Below are positions 15,031 through 25,680 of a DNA stretch of 64,000 bases, in pieces. Made by a program: the position numbers and the translations under genes. Origin of the DNA: Protaetiibacter sp. SSC-01 (GTDB lineage Bacteria; Actinomycetota; Actinomycetes; Actinomycetales; Microbacteriaceae); NCBI RefSeq assembly GCF_014483895.1, contig NZ_CP059987.1, forward strand, positions 2,604,001 through 2,668,000. Direction: 5' to 3'. A model generated the notes under the pieces. That model made no database searches and was not told where the DNA came from. It saw only the letters and a list, made by a program, of their open reading frames with translations. Positions within the stretch are counted from its first letter, which is position 1. Every line of letters begins with the position of its first letter.

Positions 15031-17178
15031 ATGCACACCTGGCCCGGCTCCGCCTACCCCCTCGGCGCCACGTTCGACGGCAACGGCACCAACTTCGCGC
15101 TCTTCAGCGAGGCCGCCGAGGGCGTCGAGCTGTGCCTGTTCGACGACGACCTCGCCGAGACGCGCATCCCCCTCACCGAGGTCGACGGCTACGTGTGGCA
15201 CGCCTACCTTCCCGGCATCCGTCCCGGTCAGCGTTACGGCTACCGCGTGCACGGCCCCTGGGACCCGGAGAACGGATGCCGGTGCAACCCCGCCAAGCTG
15301 CTGCTCGACCCGTACGCGAAGGCGACGACGGGCGACATCCGCTGGGGGCAGTCGCTCTTCTCGTACACCTTCGGCGACGAGGACTCGTTCGACGACACCG
15401 ACTCCGCGGCCGACATGATGCACGGCGTCGTCGTCGACCCGTTCTTCGACTGGGCGGGCGACCGCGCGCCGCGCACCCCCTACGACGAGACGATCATCTA
15501 CGAGGCCCACGTGAAGGGCCTCACCAAGCTGCACCCCGACGTGCCGGAGGAGCAGCGCGGCACCTACGCGGCGCTCGCGCATCCGTCGGTCATCGCGCAT
15601 CTGCAGAAGCTCGGCGTGACGGCGCTCGAGCTCATGCCCGTGCACCAGTTCGTGCAGGACTCGACGCTCGTCGAGAAGGGCCTGCGCAACTACTGGGGCT
15701 ACAACACGATCGGCTTCCTCGCACCGCACGCCGAGTACGCCTCCCCCGGCGCGCCCGGCCAGCAGGTGCAGGAGTTCAAGGCGATGGTGCGCGACCTGCA
15801 CGCCGCCGGCATCGAGGTGATCCTCGACGTCGTCTACAACCACACCGCGGAGGGCAACCATCTGGGCCCCACGATCTCGATGCGCGGCATCGACAACGCC
15901 GCCTACTACCGCCTCGTCGAAGACGACAAGCGGTACTACATGGACTACACCGGCACGGGCAACTCGCTCAACGTCGGCCACCCGCACACGCTGCAGCTCA
16001 TCATGGACTCCCTGCGCTACTGGGTGACCGAGATGCACGTCGACGGGTTCCGCTTCGACCTCGCCGCGACGCTCGCGCGCGAGTTCTACGAGGTCGACCG
16101 CCTCGCCACCTTCTTCGAGCTCGTGCAGCAGGACCCGGTGGTGTCGCAGGTGAAGCTCATCGCCGAGCCGTGGGATGTCGGCCCCGGCGGCTACCAGGTG
16201 GGCAACTTCCCCCCGCAGTGGACCGAGTGGAACGGCAAGTACCGCGACACGGTGCGCGACTTCTGGCGCGGCCACCCGTCGACGCTCGGCGAGTTCGCAT
16301 CCCGCATCACGGGCTCCGCCGACCTCTACGAGCAGACCGGCCGCCGCCCCGTCGCGAGCATCAACTTCGTGACCGCCCACGACGGTTTCACCCTGCACGA
16401 CCTCGTCAGCTACGACGAGAAGCACAACGACGCGAACGGCGAGAACGGCGCGGACGGCGAGTCGCACAACCGCTCGTGGAACAGCGGCGCCGAGGGCCCC
16501 ACCGACGATCCCGAGGTGCAGGCGCTGCGGGCGCGGCGCCAGCGCGACCTGCTCGCGACGCTGCTGCTCTCGCAGGGCGTGCCGATGATCGCCCACGGCG
16601 ACGAGCTCGGTCGCACGCAGCAGGGCAACAACAACGTCTACGCGCAGGACTCCGAGCTCAGCTGGGTGGACTGGGGGAACGCGGATGCGTCGCTCATCGA
16701 GTTCACGGCTGCTCTCGCGGGCCTGCGGCGCGACCACCCCACGTTCCGCCGCCGCCGCTTCCTCGAGGGCCGACCGCTCGACGGCGCGCGCGACGACCGC
16801 CCCGACATCGCGTGGCTGCGCCCCGACGGCGAGCGGATGCGGCCCGAGGACTGGGACGCGGGCTTCGGCAAGTCGATCGGCATGTACCTCGGCGGCGCCG
16901 CGATCCCCGGCCGCGACGTGCGCGGCGAGCGCATCGTCGACGACGACTTCCTCGTCTACTTCTCGTCGCACGACGGCGACGTCGAGGCGACCGTGCCCGA
17001 GCTGGGGCCCGAGGAGTGGGTGGTGCTCGTCGACACGAGCGGCGCATCCGTCGACAGCGCCCTGCGCGTCGGCGACACCCTCACGCTCGCGCCGTTCTCG
17101 ATGGTCGTACTCACCGAGCGCGCCGCGGCGGCGGCCGAGACGGGCGACGGAGCCGTGAGCGAGGCGCTGACCTCGTGA
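15031..17178 (+). CDS. glgX: Glycogen debranching enzyme GlgX/TreX
   Basis: 715-aa GH13 subfamily 11 enzyme that hydrolyses alpha-1,6 branches of glycogen. An N-terminal CBM48 domain (about 1-120) precedes the barrel. Conserved regions: DVVYNHTAEGN (region I), GFRFDLAATLAR with the nucleophile Asp, IAEPWD with the acid/base Glu, and FVTAHDGFTLHDLVSY with the third Asp. AAGGA lies 8 nt before the ATG. It overlaps treY by GTGA: the debranched maltodextrin is the TreY substrate, so the operon converts glycogen to trehalose. Confidence 0.95.
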   Translation: MHTWPGSAYPLGATFDGNGTNFALFSEAAEGVELCLFDDDLAETRIPLTEVDGYVWHAYLPGIRPGQRYGYRVHGPWDPENGCRCNPAKLLLDPYAKATTGDIRWGQSLFSYTFGDEDSFDDTDSAADMMHGVVVDPFFDWAGDRAPRTPYDETIIYEAHVKGLTKLHPDVPEEQRGTYAALAHPSVIAHLQKLGVTALELMPVHQFVQDSTLVEKGLRNYWGYNTIGFLAPHAEYASPGAPGQQVQEFKAMVRDLHAAGIEVILDVVYNHTAEGNHLGPTISMRGIDNAAYYRLVEDDKRYYMDYTGTGNSLNVGHPHTLQLIMDSLRYWVTEMHVDGFRFDLAATLAREFYEVDRLATFFELVQQDPVVSQVKLIAEPWDVGPGGYQVGNFPPQWTEWNGKYRDTVRDFWRGHPSTLGEFASRITGSADLYEQTGRRPVASINFVTAHDGFTLHDLVSYDEKHNDANGENGADGESHNRSWNSGAEGPTDDPEVQALRARRQRDLLATLLLSQGVPMIAHGDELGRTQQGNNNVYAQDSELSWVDWGNADASLIEFTAALAGLRRDHPTFRRRRFLEGRPLDGARDDRPDIAWLRPDGERMRPEDWDAGFGKSIGMYLGGAAIPGRDVRGERIVDDDFLVYFSSHDGDVEATVPELGPEEWVVLVDTSGASVDSALRVGDTLTLAPFSMVVLTERAAAAAETGDGAVSEALTS

Positions 17179-19505
17179 ACCGGCGCCCCGCATCCACGTA
17201 CCGCGTGCAGGTGAGCGCGGACTTCCCGCTCGCCGACGCCGCGGAGCTCGCCGACTACCTGCGCACGCTCGGCGCCGACTGGTTCTACCTCTCGCCGCTG
17301 CTCGCGGCGACGCCCGGGTCGACGCACGGCTACGACGTCGTCGACCACTCGCGCGTCGATCCCGAGCGCGGCGGGTCCGAGGGCCTCGAGCGCCTCTCGC
17401 GCGCCGCCGGCTCGCGCGGCCTCGGCGTGCTCGTCGACATCGTGCCCAATCACATGGGCGTCGGCGTGCCGCACGAGAACGCGTGGTGGTGGGACGTGCT
17501 CACCCACGGGCAGCACTCCGCCCACGCGCACGCCTTCGACATCGACTGGGCGGCGGGCGGCGGACGCGTGCGCATCCCGGTGCTCGGCGAGAGCATCGCG
17601 GATGCGGCGGCATCCGGAGCCCTCCGCATCGAGGAGGGCGAGCTGCGCTACTACGACCACCGCTACCCGCTCGCCCCCGGTACCGCCGACGACGGCGCAC
17701 CGGTCGAGGCCGTGCACGATCGCCAGCACTACGAGCTCATGCACTGGACGCGCGCCGACGCCGAGCTCAACTACCGCCGCTTCTTCGGCGTCAACGAGCT
17801 CGCCGCGGTCAGGGTCGAGCTGCCCGACGTGTTCGCCGACACGCACCGCGAGATCGCCCGCTGGGTGTCTGCCGGGCTCGTGCACGGCATCCGCGTCGAC
17901 CACCCCGACGGCCTGCTCGACCCCGGCCGCTACCTCGACGACCTCGCCGAGGCGACCGGCGGATGCTACGTGCTCGTCGAGAAGATCCTCGAGCCGGGCG
18001 AGCAGCTGCCGCCGTTCTGGGCGACCGCCGGCACGACCGGCTACGACGCGCTCGGCGACATCGACCGCGTGCTCGTCGACCCCGCGGGTCGCGCCGAGCT
18101 CGGCGCCCTCGACTCGCGCCTGCGGGGCGGCAGCGTCGCGTGGGCCGACGTCATCCACGGCACGAAGCGCGCGATCGCCGACGGGCTGCTGCGCTCCGAG
18201 GTGAACCGGCTCGTGCGCGAGGTGCGCGGCGCGGGCGACGCGGGGCAGCACGGCGACGACGAGCTCGCCGACGCGATCGCGGAGCTGCTCGCGTGCTTCC
18301 CCGTCTACCGCAGCTACCTCCCCTTCGGCATCGAGCACCTCGAGCACGCGCTCACGGATGCCGAGGGCCGCCGCCCGGACCTCGCGCCCGTGCTGCGCAC
18401 GCTCTCGCACGTGATCGGCGACCCCGAGCATCCGGCGGCCCGCCGCTTCCAGCAGACCTCGGGCATGGTCATGGCGAAGGGCGTCGAGGACACGGCGTTC
18501 TACCGCACCTCCCGGCTCGCGAGCCTCACCGAGGTGGGCGGCGACCCCTCGGAGTTCGCGGTCGACGTGGCCGAGTACCATCGACGCCAGCAGGCGCGGC
18601 TCGCGACGCATCCGGAGTCGATGACGACGCTCTCGACGCACGACACGAAGCGCGGCGAGGACACCCGCGCGCGCATCGACGCGATCGCCGAGGTGCCCGA
18701 GGTGTGGGTCGACTTCCTCGAGCGACGCCGCGACGCGTTCGACCTCGGCGACGGGCCGCTCGAGAACCTGTTGTGGGAGTCGGTCGTCGGGGCGTGGCCG
18801 CGCGAGCGCGAGGCGCTGCACGGCTACGCCGAGAAGGCAGCGCGCGAGGCCGGCACCTCGACGCGCTGGACGGCGCCCGACGAGGCCTTCGAGCAGCGGC
18901 TGCACGCCTTCATCGACCGCCTCTTCGACGACGCCGACACGCGCGACGACCTCGAGCGCATGGTGTCGTTCCTGCGCCCGGCGGGATGGTCGAACGGTCT
19001 CGCGGCGAAGCTGCTGCAGCTCGCCTCGCCGGGCGTTCCGGATGTGTACCAGGGCTCCGAGCTCTGGGAACGTTCGCTCGTCGACCCCGACAACCGCCGG
19101 CCTGTCGACTTCGCCCTGCGCCGCAAGCTGCTCGCGCGCATCGACGGCGGCGAGCTGCCGCCGATCGACGAGACGGGCGCCGCGAAGCTGCTCGTCACGA
19201 GCCGTGTGCTGCGCCTGCGTCGCGACCGGCCAGACCTCTTCACGCGCTACACGCCCCTGCCGACGGCGGGCCACGCATCCGACCACGTCGTCGCCTTCGA
19301 CCGCGGCGGTGCGATCGCGGTCGCGACACGCCTGCCCCTCGGACTCGAGGCCGTCGGCGGCTGGGACTCGACCGAGCTGTTGACACCCGCGGGCGCCTAC
19401 GTCGACGTGCTCACGGGCGCGACGGTCGAGGGCGGGCGGGTGCCGCTCGCGGGCCTGCTCGAGCGCTACCCCGTCGCGCTGCTCGTCAAGGAGGAGGCGC
19501 CGTGA
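17175..19505 (+). CDS. treY: Maltooligosyltrehalose synthase TreY
   Basis: 776-aa GH13 transglycosylase that turns the reducing end of maltodextrins into an alpha,alpha-1,1 trehalosyl end. Family pattern: TYRVQVSADFPLADAAELAD at the N-terminus, GSTHGYDVVDHSRVDPERGG, VDIVPNHMG, GIRVDHPDGLLDP (nucleophile), LVEKILEPGEQLP (acid/base Glu) and STHDTKRGED near the C-terminus, plus AKGVEDTAFYR, all typical of TreY. GTG start inside the glgX stop (GTGA), and its stop overlaps the treZ start the same way. Confidence 0.95.
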   Translation: MNRRPASTYRVQVSADFPLADAAELADYLRTLGADWFYLSPLLAATPGSTHGYDVVDHSRVDPERGGSEGLERLSRAAGSRGLGVLVDIVPNHMGVGVPHENAWWWDVLTHGQHSAHAHAFDIDWAAGGGRVRIPVLGESIADAAASGALRIEEGELRYYDHRYPLAPGTADDGAPVEAVHDRQHYELMHWTRADAELNYRRFFGVNELAAVRVELPDVFADTHREIARWVSAGLVHGIRVDHPDGLLDPGRYLDDLAEATGGCYVLVEKILEPGEQLPPFWATAGTTGYDALGDIDRVLVDPAGRAELGALDSRLRGGSVAWADVIHGTKRAIADGLLRSEVNRLVREVRGAGDAGQHGDDELADAIAELLACFPVYRSYLPFGIEHLEHALTDAEGRRPDLAPVLRTLSHVIGDPEHPAARRFQQTSGMVMAKGVEDTAFYRTSRLASLTEVGGDPSEFAVDVAEYHRRQQARLATHPESMTTLSTHDTKRGEDTRARIDAIAEVPEVWVDFLERRRDAFDLGDGPLENLLWESVVGAWPREREALHGYAEKAAREAGTSTRWTAPDEAFEQRLHAFIDRLFDDADTRDDLERMVSFLRPAGWSNGLAAKLLQLASPGVPDVYQGSELWERSLVDPDNRRPVDFALRRKLLARIDGGELPPIDETGAAKLLVTSRVLRLRRDRPDLFTRYTPLPTAGHASDHVVAFDRGGAIAVATRLPLGLEAVGGWDSTELLTPAGAYVDVLTGATVEGGRVPLAGLLERYPVALLVKEEAP

Positions 19506-21208
19506 TCGCGCGGGTGTGGGCGCCGGGAGCCGAGCGCGTCGAGCTCGAGCGGGGCGGCATCCGGGAGCCCCTCGCGCGAGTCGACGGCGGCTGGTGGGAG
19601 GGCCCCGAGCTCTCCCCCGGCGAGCGCTACGGCTTCGCGCTCGACGGCGGGCCCACGCGCCCCGACCCCCGCGGGCGCTCGCTGCCCGACGGCGTGCACG
19701 GGCTGAGCGAGGCGCGCGAGCTGCCGACCGAACCCGTCGCGACGCCCGGCTGGGCCGGCCGCGAGCTCGCCGACGCCGTGCTCTACGAACTGCACGTCGG
19801 CACCTTCACGCCGGCCGGCACGCTCGACTCGGCGATCGAGCGCCTCGACCACCTCGTCGCGCTCGGCATCGACGCCGTCGAGCTGCTGCCCGTCAACGCC
19901 TTCAACGGCGAGCACGGCTGGGGCTACGACGGCGTCGCATGGTTCGCGGTGCACGCGCCCTACGGGGGCCCGGATGCGTACCGCCGCTTCGTGGAGGCGG
20001 CCCACGCGCGCGGCCTCGCCGTCGTGCAGGACGTCGTCTACAACCACCTCGGACCGAGCGGCAACTACCTGCCCGAGTCCGGCCCCTACCTGCGCAGCGA
20101 GCGCAACACGTGGGGCGAGTCGGTGAACCTCGACGAGCCCGAGGTGCGCCGCTACATCCTCGACAACGCCGCCATGTGGTTCGACGAGTACGGCGTCGAC
20201 GGCCTGCGCCTCGACGCGGTGCACGCCCTCGACGAGCGCGGCGCGCCGCACCTGCTCGCGGAGCTCGCGGCCGAGACGGATGCGCGCTCCGCCCGCCGCG
20301 GCCGCCCGCTGTGGCTCATCGCGGAATCCGACCTCAACGACCCCGTCATGTTCGAGCCGCGCTCCGACGGCGGGCACGGCCTCACCGCCCAGTGGAGCGA
20401 CGACTACCACCACGCCGTGCACGTCGCGCTCACGGGCGAGACGCAGGGCTACTACGCCGACTTCGCGCCGCTCTCCGCCCTCGGCATCGCCGCGACGCGC
20501 GGCTTCTTCCACGCGGGCACGTACTCGTCGTTCCGCGAGCGCGAGCACGGCCGCCCCATCCCGCGCGAGGCCGAGGCGTGGCGGCTCGTGACCTTCTCGC
20601 AGAACCACGACCAGATCGGCAACCGCGCCGCGGGCGACCGGATCACGGCATCCCTCTCCGAACGCCGCCTCGCCATCGCCGCCGTGCTCACCGTGCTCTC
20701 CCCCTACACGCCCATGCTCTTCATGGGCGAGGAGTGGGCCGCGTCGACACCGTGGCCGTTCTTCTCCTCGCACCCCGAGCCCGAGCTCGCCGAGGCGGTC
20801 GAGAACGGCCGCCTCGAGGAGTTCGCGCGGATGGGGTGGAACCGCGACGAGATCGCCCACCCGCAAGACCCGGCGACCTTCGCGGGCGCACGGCTCGACT
20901 GGGACGAGCTCGACGAGCCCCTCCACGCCCGCATGCTCGAGCGCTACCGCGCGCTCATCGCCCTGCGCCGCCGCGAGCCCGAGCTGCACAGCCCGCGCAT
21001 CGCCGAGCTCGCGGGCACCTGGGACGACGACGCGCGCACCATCACCCTCGCGCGCGGCCGCATCGCCATCCGGGTCAACCTCGGCGACGAGCCGTGGCGC
21101 ACGGGCGAGACGGCCGACGTGCTCTTCACGACGACGGATGCCGCGCCCGTCGAGGGCGGCGAGCTCGTGCTGCCGCCCGACAGCGCGGTCGTCAGCCGGC
21201 GAGGCTGA
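19502..21208 (+). CDS. treZ: Maltooligosyltrehalose trehalohydrolase TreZ
   Basis: 568-aa GH13 hydrolase releasing free trehalose from the TreY product. N-terminal CBM48-like domain (VWAPGAERVEL), then LYELHVGTFTPAGT, VVYNHLGPSGNY, GLRLDAVHAL (nucleophile Asp), WLIAESDLND (acid/base Glu) and FSQNHDQIGNRAAGDR, diagnostic for TreZ. Third gene of the overlapping trehalose operon. Its last 17 nt overlap the 3' end of the convergent GH13 gene. Confidence 0.95.
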   Translation: MIARVWAPGAERVELERGGIREPLARVDGGWWEGPELSPGERYGFALDGGPTRPDPRGRSLPDGVHGLSEARELPTEPVATPGWAGRELADAVLYELHVGTFTPAGTLDSAIERLDHLVALGIDAVELLPVNAFNGEHGWGYDGVAWFAVHAPYGGPDAYRRFVEAAHARGLAVVQDVVYNHLGPSGNYLPESGPYLRSERNTWGESVNLDEPEVRRYILDNAAMWFDEYGVDGLRLDAVHALDERGAPHLLAELAAETDARSARRGRPLWLIAESDLNDPVMFEPRSDGGHGLTAQWSDDYHHAVHVALTGETQGYYADFAPLSALGIAATRGFFHAGTYSSFREREHGRPIPREAEAWRLVTFSQNHDQIGNRAAGDRITASLSERRLAIAAVLTVLSPYTPMLFMGEEWAASTPWPFFSSHPEPELAEAVENGRLEEFARMGWNRDEIAHPQDPATFAGARLDWDELDEPLHARMLERYRALIALRRREPELHSPRIAELAGTWDDDARTITLARGRIAIRVNLGDEPWRTGETADVLFTTTDAAPVEGGELVLPPDSAVVSRRG

Positions 21209-23060
21209 ACGGCGGCAGCTCGACGCCCGGAATACGCCACGCGGCGAACGCCGGGCCCGCGGTCGAGACGCGACCCTCCGCCCACGGCACGGGCGCATCC
21301 GCGTTCTCGGCGAGCAGCAGCTCGGCGTCGTCGGGCAGCTCGGTGCCGAGGTCGACCGAGGTGAGGGTGCGCGTCGCGAGCACGAGCACGCGCTCGGCCG
21401 CGGCCTCGCGCACGAACGCGACCGCCTCATCCGACACGTGGATCCAGCGGATGCCGCCCTCCGCGATCGCGGGATGCGCGCGCCGCAGGGCGATGAGCCG
21501 CCGGTACAGGCCGATCGTGTCGGCGTGCTCGCCCACGCGGTCCCACGGGATGGGCGTGCGCGCCTCCTCGCCGTCGGCGGCCGTCAAGCCGAACTCGTCG
21601 CCCGCCCACACGACCGCGATGCCCGGCATCGTCATCGCGAGGCCCGCCGCGACCGGGAGCGTGCCCTCGCGCGCCGACGTCACGAAGCGCGGGGTGTCGT
21701 GGGTGTCGAGCGTGTTCATCGTGTGCAGCCGCGTGCGCCACGGGAACGCGGCCGCGAACTCGCGATGCGCCGCGTAGAACTCGCGGCCCGTGTAGTCGCT
21801 CGTGCGGCCGAGCGTCATGCCGAGGCCGCCGCCCGCGGGGCTGCCCGGCACCGAGAGCCAGTTCCAGAGCGGCCGCGTGAAGTTCGCGTAGGTCATCGCG
21901 CCGTGCCACGCGTCGCCGAGGAAGTCGCCGCCCGAGGCGTCGTTCGTCGACTCGCCGAGCAGCAGGGTGTCGGGGTTCACCTCGACCATCGTGCGGCGGA
22001 TGGTGCGGCGCACCTCCTCGTTGAGGTCCTCGTCGCGGTAGCGGCCCGTCATGTTGGCCACGTCGATGCGCCAGCCGTCGAACGAGAAGGGCGGCTTGAG
22101 GAACCGCGCGACCACCGAATCCGGCCCCTCGATGAACCGCTGCCGCAGCTCCGTCGACTTCCAGTTGAACTTCGGCAGGCTGCGATGGCCGAGCCACGAC
22201 ACGTAGTCGGTCTGCTGCTCGTCGAGCCACAGGTAGAACTCGCTCTCGGGCGCTCCCGGGTTGCCGTAGGCCGCGCGGAACCACTCGTGCGCATCGCCCG
22301 AGTGGTTCGTCGTGAGGTCTCCGATGACGCGGATGCCGCGCTCGTGCGCCGCCTCCACGAGCCGCACGAGCGCCTCGTCTCCCCCGAGCAGCGGGTCGAC
22401 GTGGTCGAACGACTGCGCGTCGTAGCGGTGATTCGACGTCGCCGGGAACACGGGCGTGAGGTAGAGCACATCGACGCCGAGGTCGACGAGGTGGTCGAGG
22501 TGCTCGCGCACGCCGTCGAGGTCGCCGCCGTAGAGCTGCGTGCCCGTGCCCGGCCCCTCATGGATGACGGGGTCGCCCCAGGATGCCGGCAGCGCCCACT
22601 CGGGAGCCTCGCGCCCGTCGGCGGCGGCCGAGCGCGCGAAGCGGTCGGGGAACACCTGGTATAGCACCGAGCCGCGCGCCCACCCGGGCGCGGGATCGAA
22701 CGTCACGAGCCGGAAGTCGTCGATGTCGCGCGTCTCGATCGTCGACACCCCGCGCGAGGTGAGCCACCACGTGTCCGACTCGAAGTCCTCGAGCAGCCAG
22801 CGGTAGCCGTGCACCGGGTTCTCGACCACGACCTCCGCCTGCCACCACACGGCATCCGGAGCCTCGTGCACGACGTGGGCGTCGGTGTAGCTCGGCTCGC
22901 GGTCGGGGTTCGAGCGCACGCGCACCGTACGCAGCGCGGGGAACGACCGCGGCACGCGCAGCCGCAGCGCCACGACGCCGCCCAGCACGGGCTCCTGGGT
23001 GGAGACGTAGAGGGGCGAGCCGTCGTGGTGCGGCAACGAGGCCAGCTCGAGGTCGGTCAC
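21192..23060 (-). CDS. GH13 neopullulanase/cyclomaltodextrinase-type glycosidase
   Basis: 622-aa cytoplasmic GH13 enzyme without a signal peptide. An N-terminal beta domain of about 130 residues (TVRVRSNPDREPSYTDAHVV; YRWLLEDFESDTWWLTSRGV) resembles the CBM34-type domain of neopullulanases. Catalytic regions: DLTTNHSGD, GWRIDVANM (nucleophile Asp), LLGESTND (Glu) and NTLDTHDTPR. It probably trims linear or cyclic maltodextrins brought in by the neighbouring MalEFG importer. The GTG is chosen because TAGGGT lies 7 nt upstream (23068-23073). Confidence 0.87.
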   Translation of the reverse strand: MTDLELASLPHHDGSPLYVSTQEPVLGGVVALRLRVPRSFPALRTVRVRSNPDREPSYTDAHVVHEAPDAVWWQAEVVVENPVHGYRWLLEDFESDTWWLTSRGVSTIETRDIDDFRLVTFDPAPGWARGSVLYQVFPDRFARSAAADGREAPEWALPASWGDPVIHEGPGTGTQLYGGDLDGVREHLDHLVDLGVDVLYLTPVFPATSNHRYDAQSFDHVDPLLGGDEALVRLVEAAHERGIRVIGDLTTNHSGDAHEWFRAAYGNPGAPESEFYLWLDEQQTDYVSWLGHRSLPKFNWKSTELRQRFIEGPDSVVARFLKPPFSFDGWRIDVANMTGRYRDEDLNEEVRRTIRRTMVEVNPDTLLLGESTNDASGGDFLGDAWHGAMTYANFTRPLWNWLSVPGSPAGGGLGMTLGRTSDYTGREFYAAHREFAAAFPWRTRLHTMNTLDTHDTPRFVTSAREGTLPVAAGLAMTMPGIAVVWAGDEFGLTAADGEEARTPIPWDRVGEHADTIGLYRRLIALRRAHPAIAEGGIRWIHVSDEAVAFVREAAAERVLVLATRTLTSVDLGTELPDDAELLLAENADAPVPWAEGRVSTAGPAFAAWRIPGVELPPFSLAG

Positions 23061-23107
23061 GCGGGGCACCCTAGACCTTTCGTGTGTCGGAGGGGTTACC
23101 GGGGGCT

Positions 23108-23145
23108 GGTTTCGACACGCGCCTGCGGCGCTACTCAACCAGCGG
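23108..23145 (+). repeat. Single short hairpin repeat
   Basis: GGTTTCGACACGCGCC...GGCGCTACTCAACCAGCGG, the minimal form with a CGCCTGCGGCG core. It fills most of the 91 nt between the malG stop and the upstream GH13 gene start on the same strand and may act as a hairpin between them. Confidence 0.8.
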
Positions 23146-23151
23146 TATCCA

Positions 23152-24059
23152 TCACTTCACGGCGCCCGCGGTGATGCCGCCCACGATGTAGCGCTGCAGG
23201 GCGAGGAAGAGCGCCACCACGGGGATCGCCGCCATGATCGCGCCCGCCGAGAACGCGCTCCAGTCCGCGTAGCGCGGGTTCGAGACGAGCTTCACGAGAC
23301 CCACCGCGAGCGTCTGGTTCTCGGGGTCGATGAGCAGCACGGATGCGATGAGGTACTCGCTGAACGACGCGATGACCGAGAGCAGCGCGACGACCGCGAG
23401 GATGGGCGCCACGAGCCGCAGGATGATCGTGAAGAAGATGCGGGCGTGGCCCGCGCCGTCGATCTTCGCGGCCTCGTCGATCTCCACCGGCACCGTGTTG
23501 AAGAAGCCGTACATGAGGTACGTGTTCACGCCGAGTGCGCCTCCGAGGTACACCATGATGAGCCCGATGTGCGTGTTGAGGCCGAAGGCCGGGAACACGT
23601 CGCCGATCGCGCTCATCATGAGGAAGATCGCCACCGCGCCGAGCAGCTGCGGGAACATCTGGATCACGACGATCGTGATGAGCCCGAAGCGGCGGCCCGT
23701 GAACCGCATCCGCGAGAACGCGTAGGCCGCGAGCGCCCCCATGAGGGTCGACGCGACCGCCGTGACGGCCGCGATGAGGATCGTGTTGCCGAACCACAGC
23801 AGGTACGGGTTCTGCGGGTTGGTCAGGATGCGCCAGAAGCTCTCGATCCCGATGCGCGAGAAGAGCGCGTTCGAGCCCGTGAGGGTGCCGTTCGGGTTGA
23901 GCGCGCTCGAGACCACGAACAGCAGCGGGAACACCGCGAAGACCGAGACCACGATCGCGACGACGTGGCGCCATCCGGTGTCCGCGAACCAGCGGCCGGG
24001 GTTGCGCCGACGGGGAGCCGTCGCGCGCGCGGCGGTGCGGAGGTGCGAGAGGTCGGTGG

Positions 24060-24063
<4 letters not shown>
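23152..24063 (-). CDS. malG: Maltodextrin ABC transporter permease MalG
   Basis: 303-aa inner-membrane permease with six helices. The EAA loop that docks on the ATPase reads EIDEAAKIDGAGHARIFFTI, and FPLLFVVSSALNPNGTLTGSNAL matches MalG periplasmic/TM1 sequence. Its ATG overlaps the malF stop (ATGA). No ATPase gene is in the locus; in actinobacteria such importers usually share one MsiK-type ATPase encoded elsewhere. Confidence 0.93.
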
Positions 24064-25613
<1,550 letters not shown>

Positions 25614-25635
25614 CGGTGTCTCTCTGTCGTGGGGT

Positions 25636-25665
25636 GGGCCCGCCGGCCTGGCGGCCGGCGGGCCC
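25636..25665 (-). terminator. Perfect hairpin between malE and malF
   Basis: GGGCCCGCCGGCC-TGGC-GGCCGGCGGGCCC, a 13-bp perfect stem with a 4-nt loop and no U-run. In this position it could act as a partial terminator or an mRNA stabiliser that keeps the binding protein more abundant than the permeases. Confidence 0.7.
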
Positions 25666-25680
25666 GGGTTCAGCAGCTGA

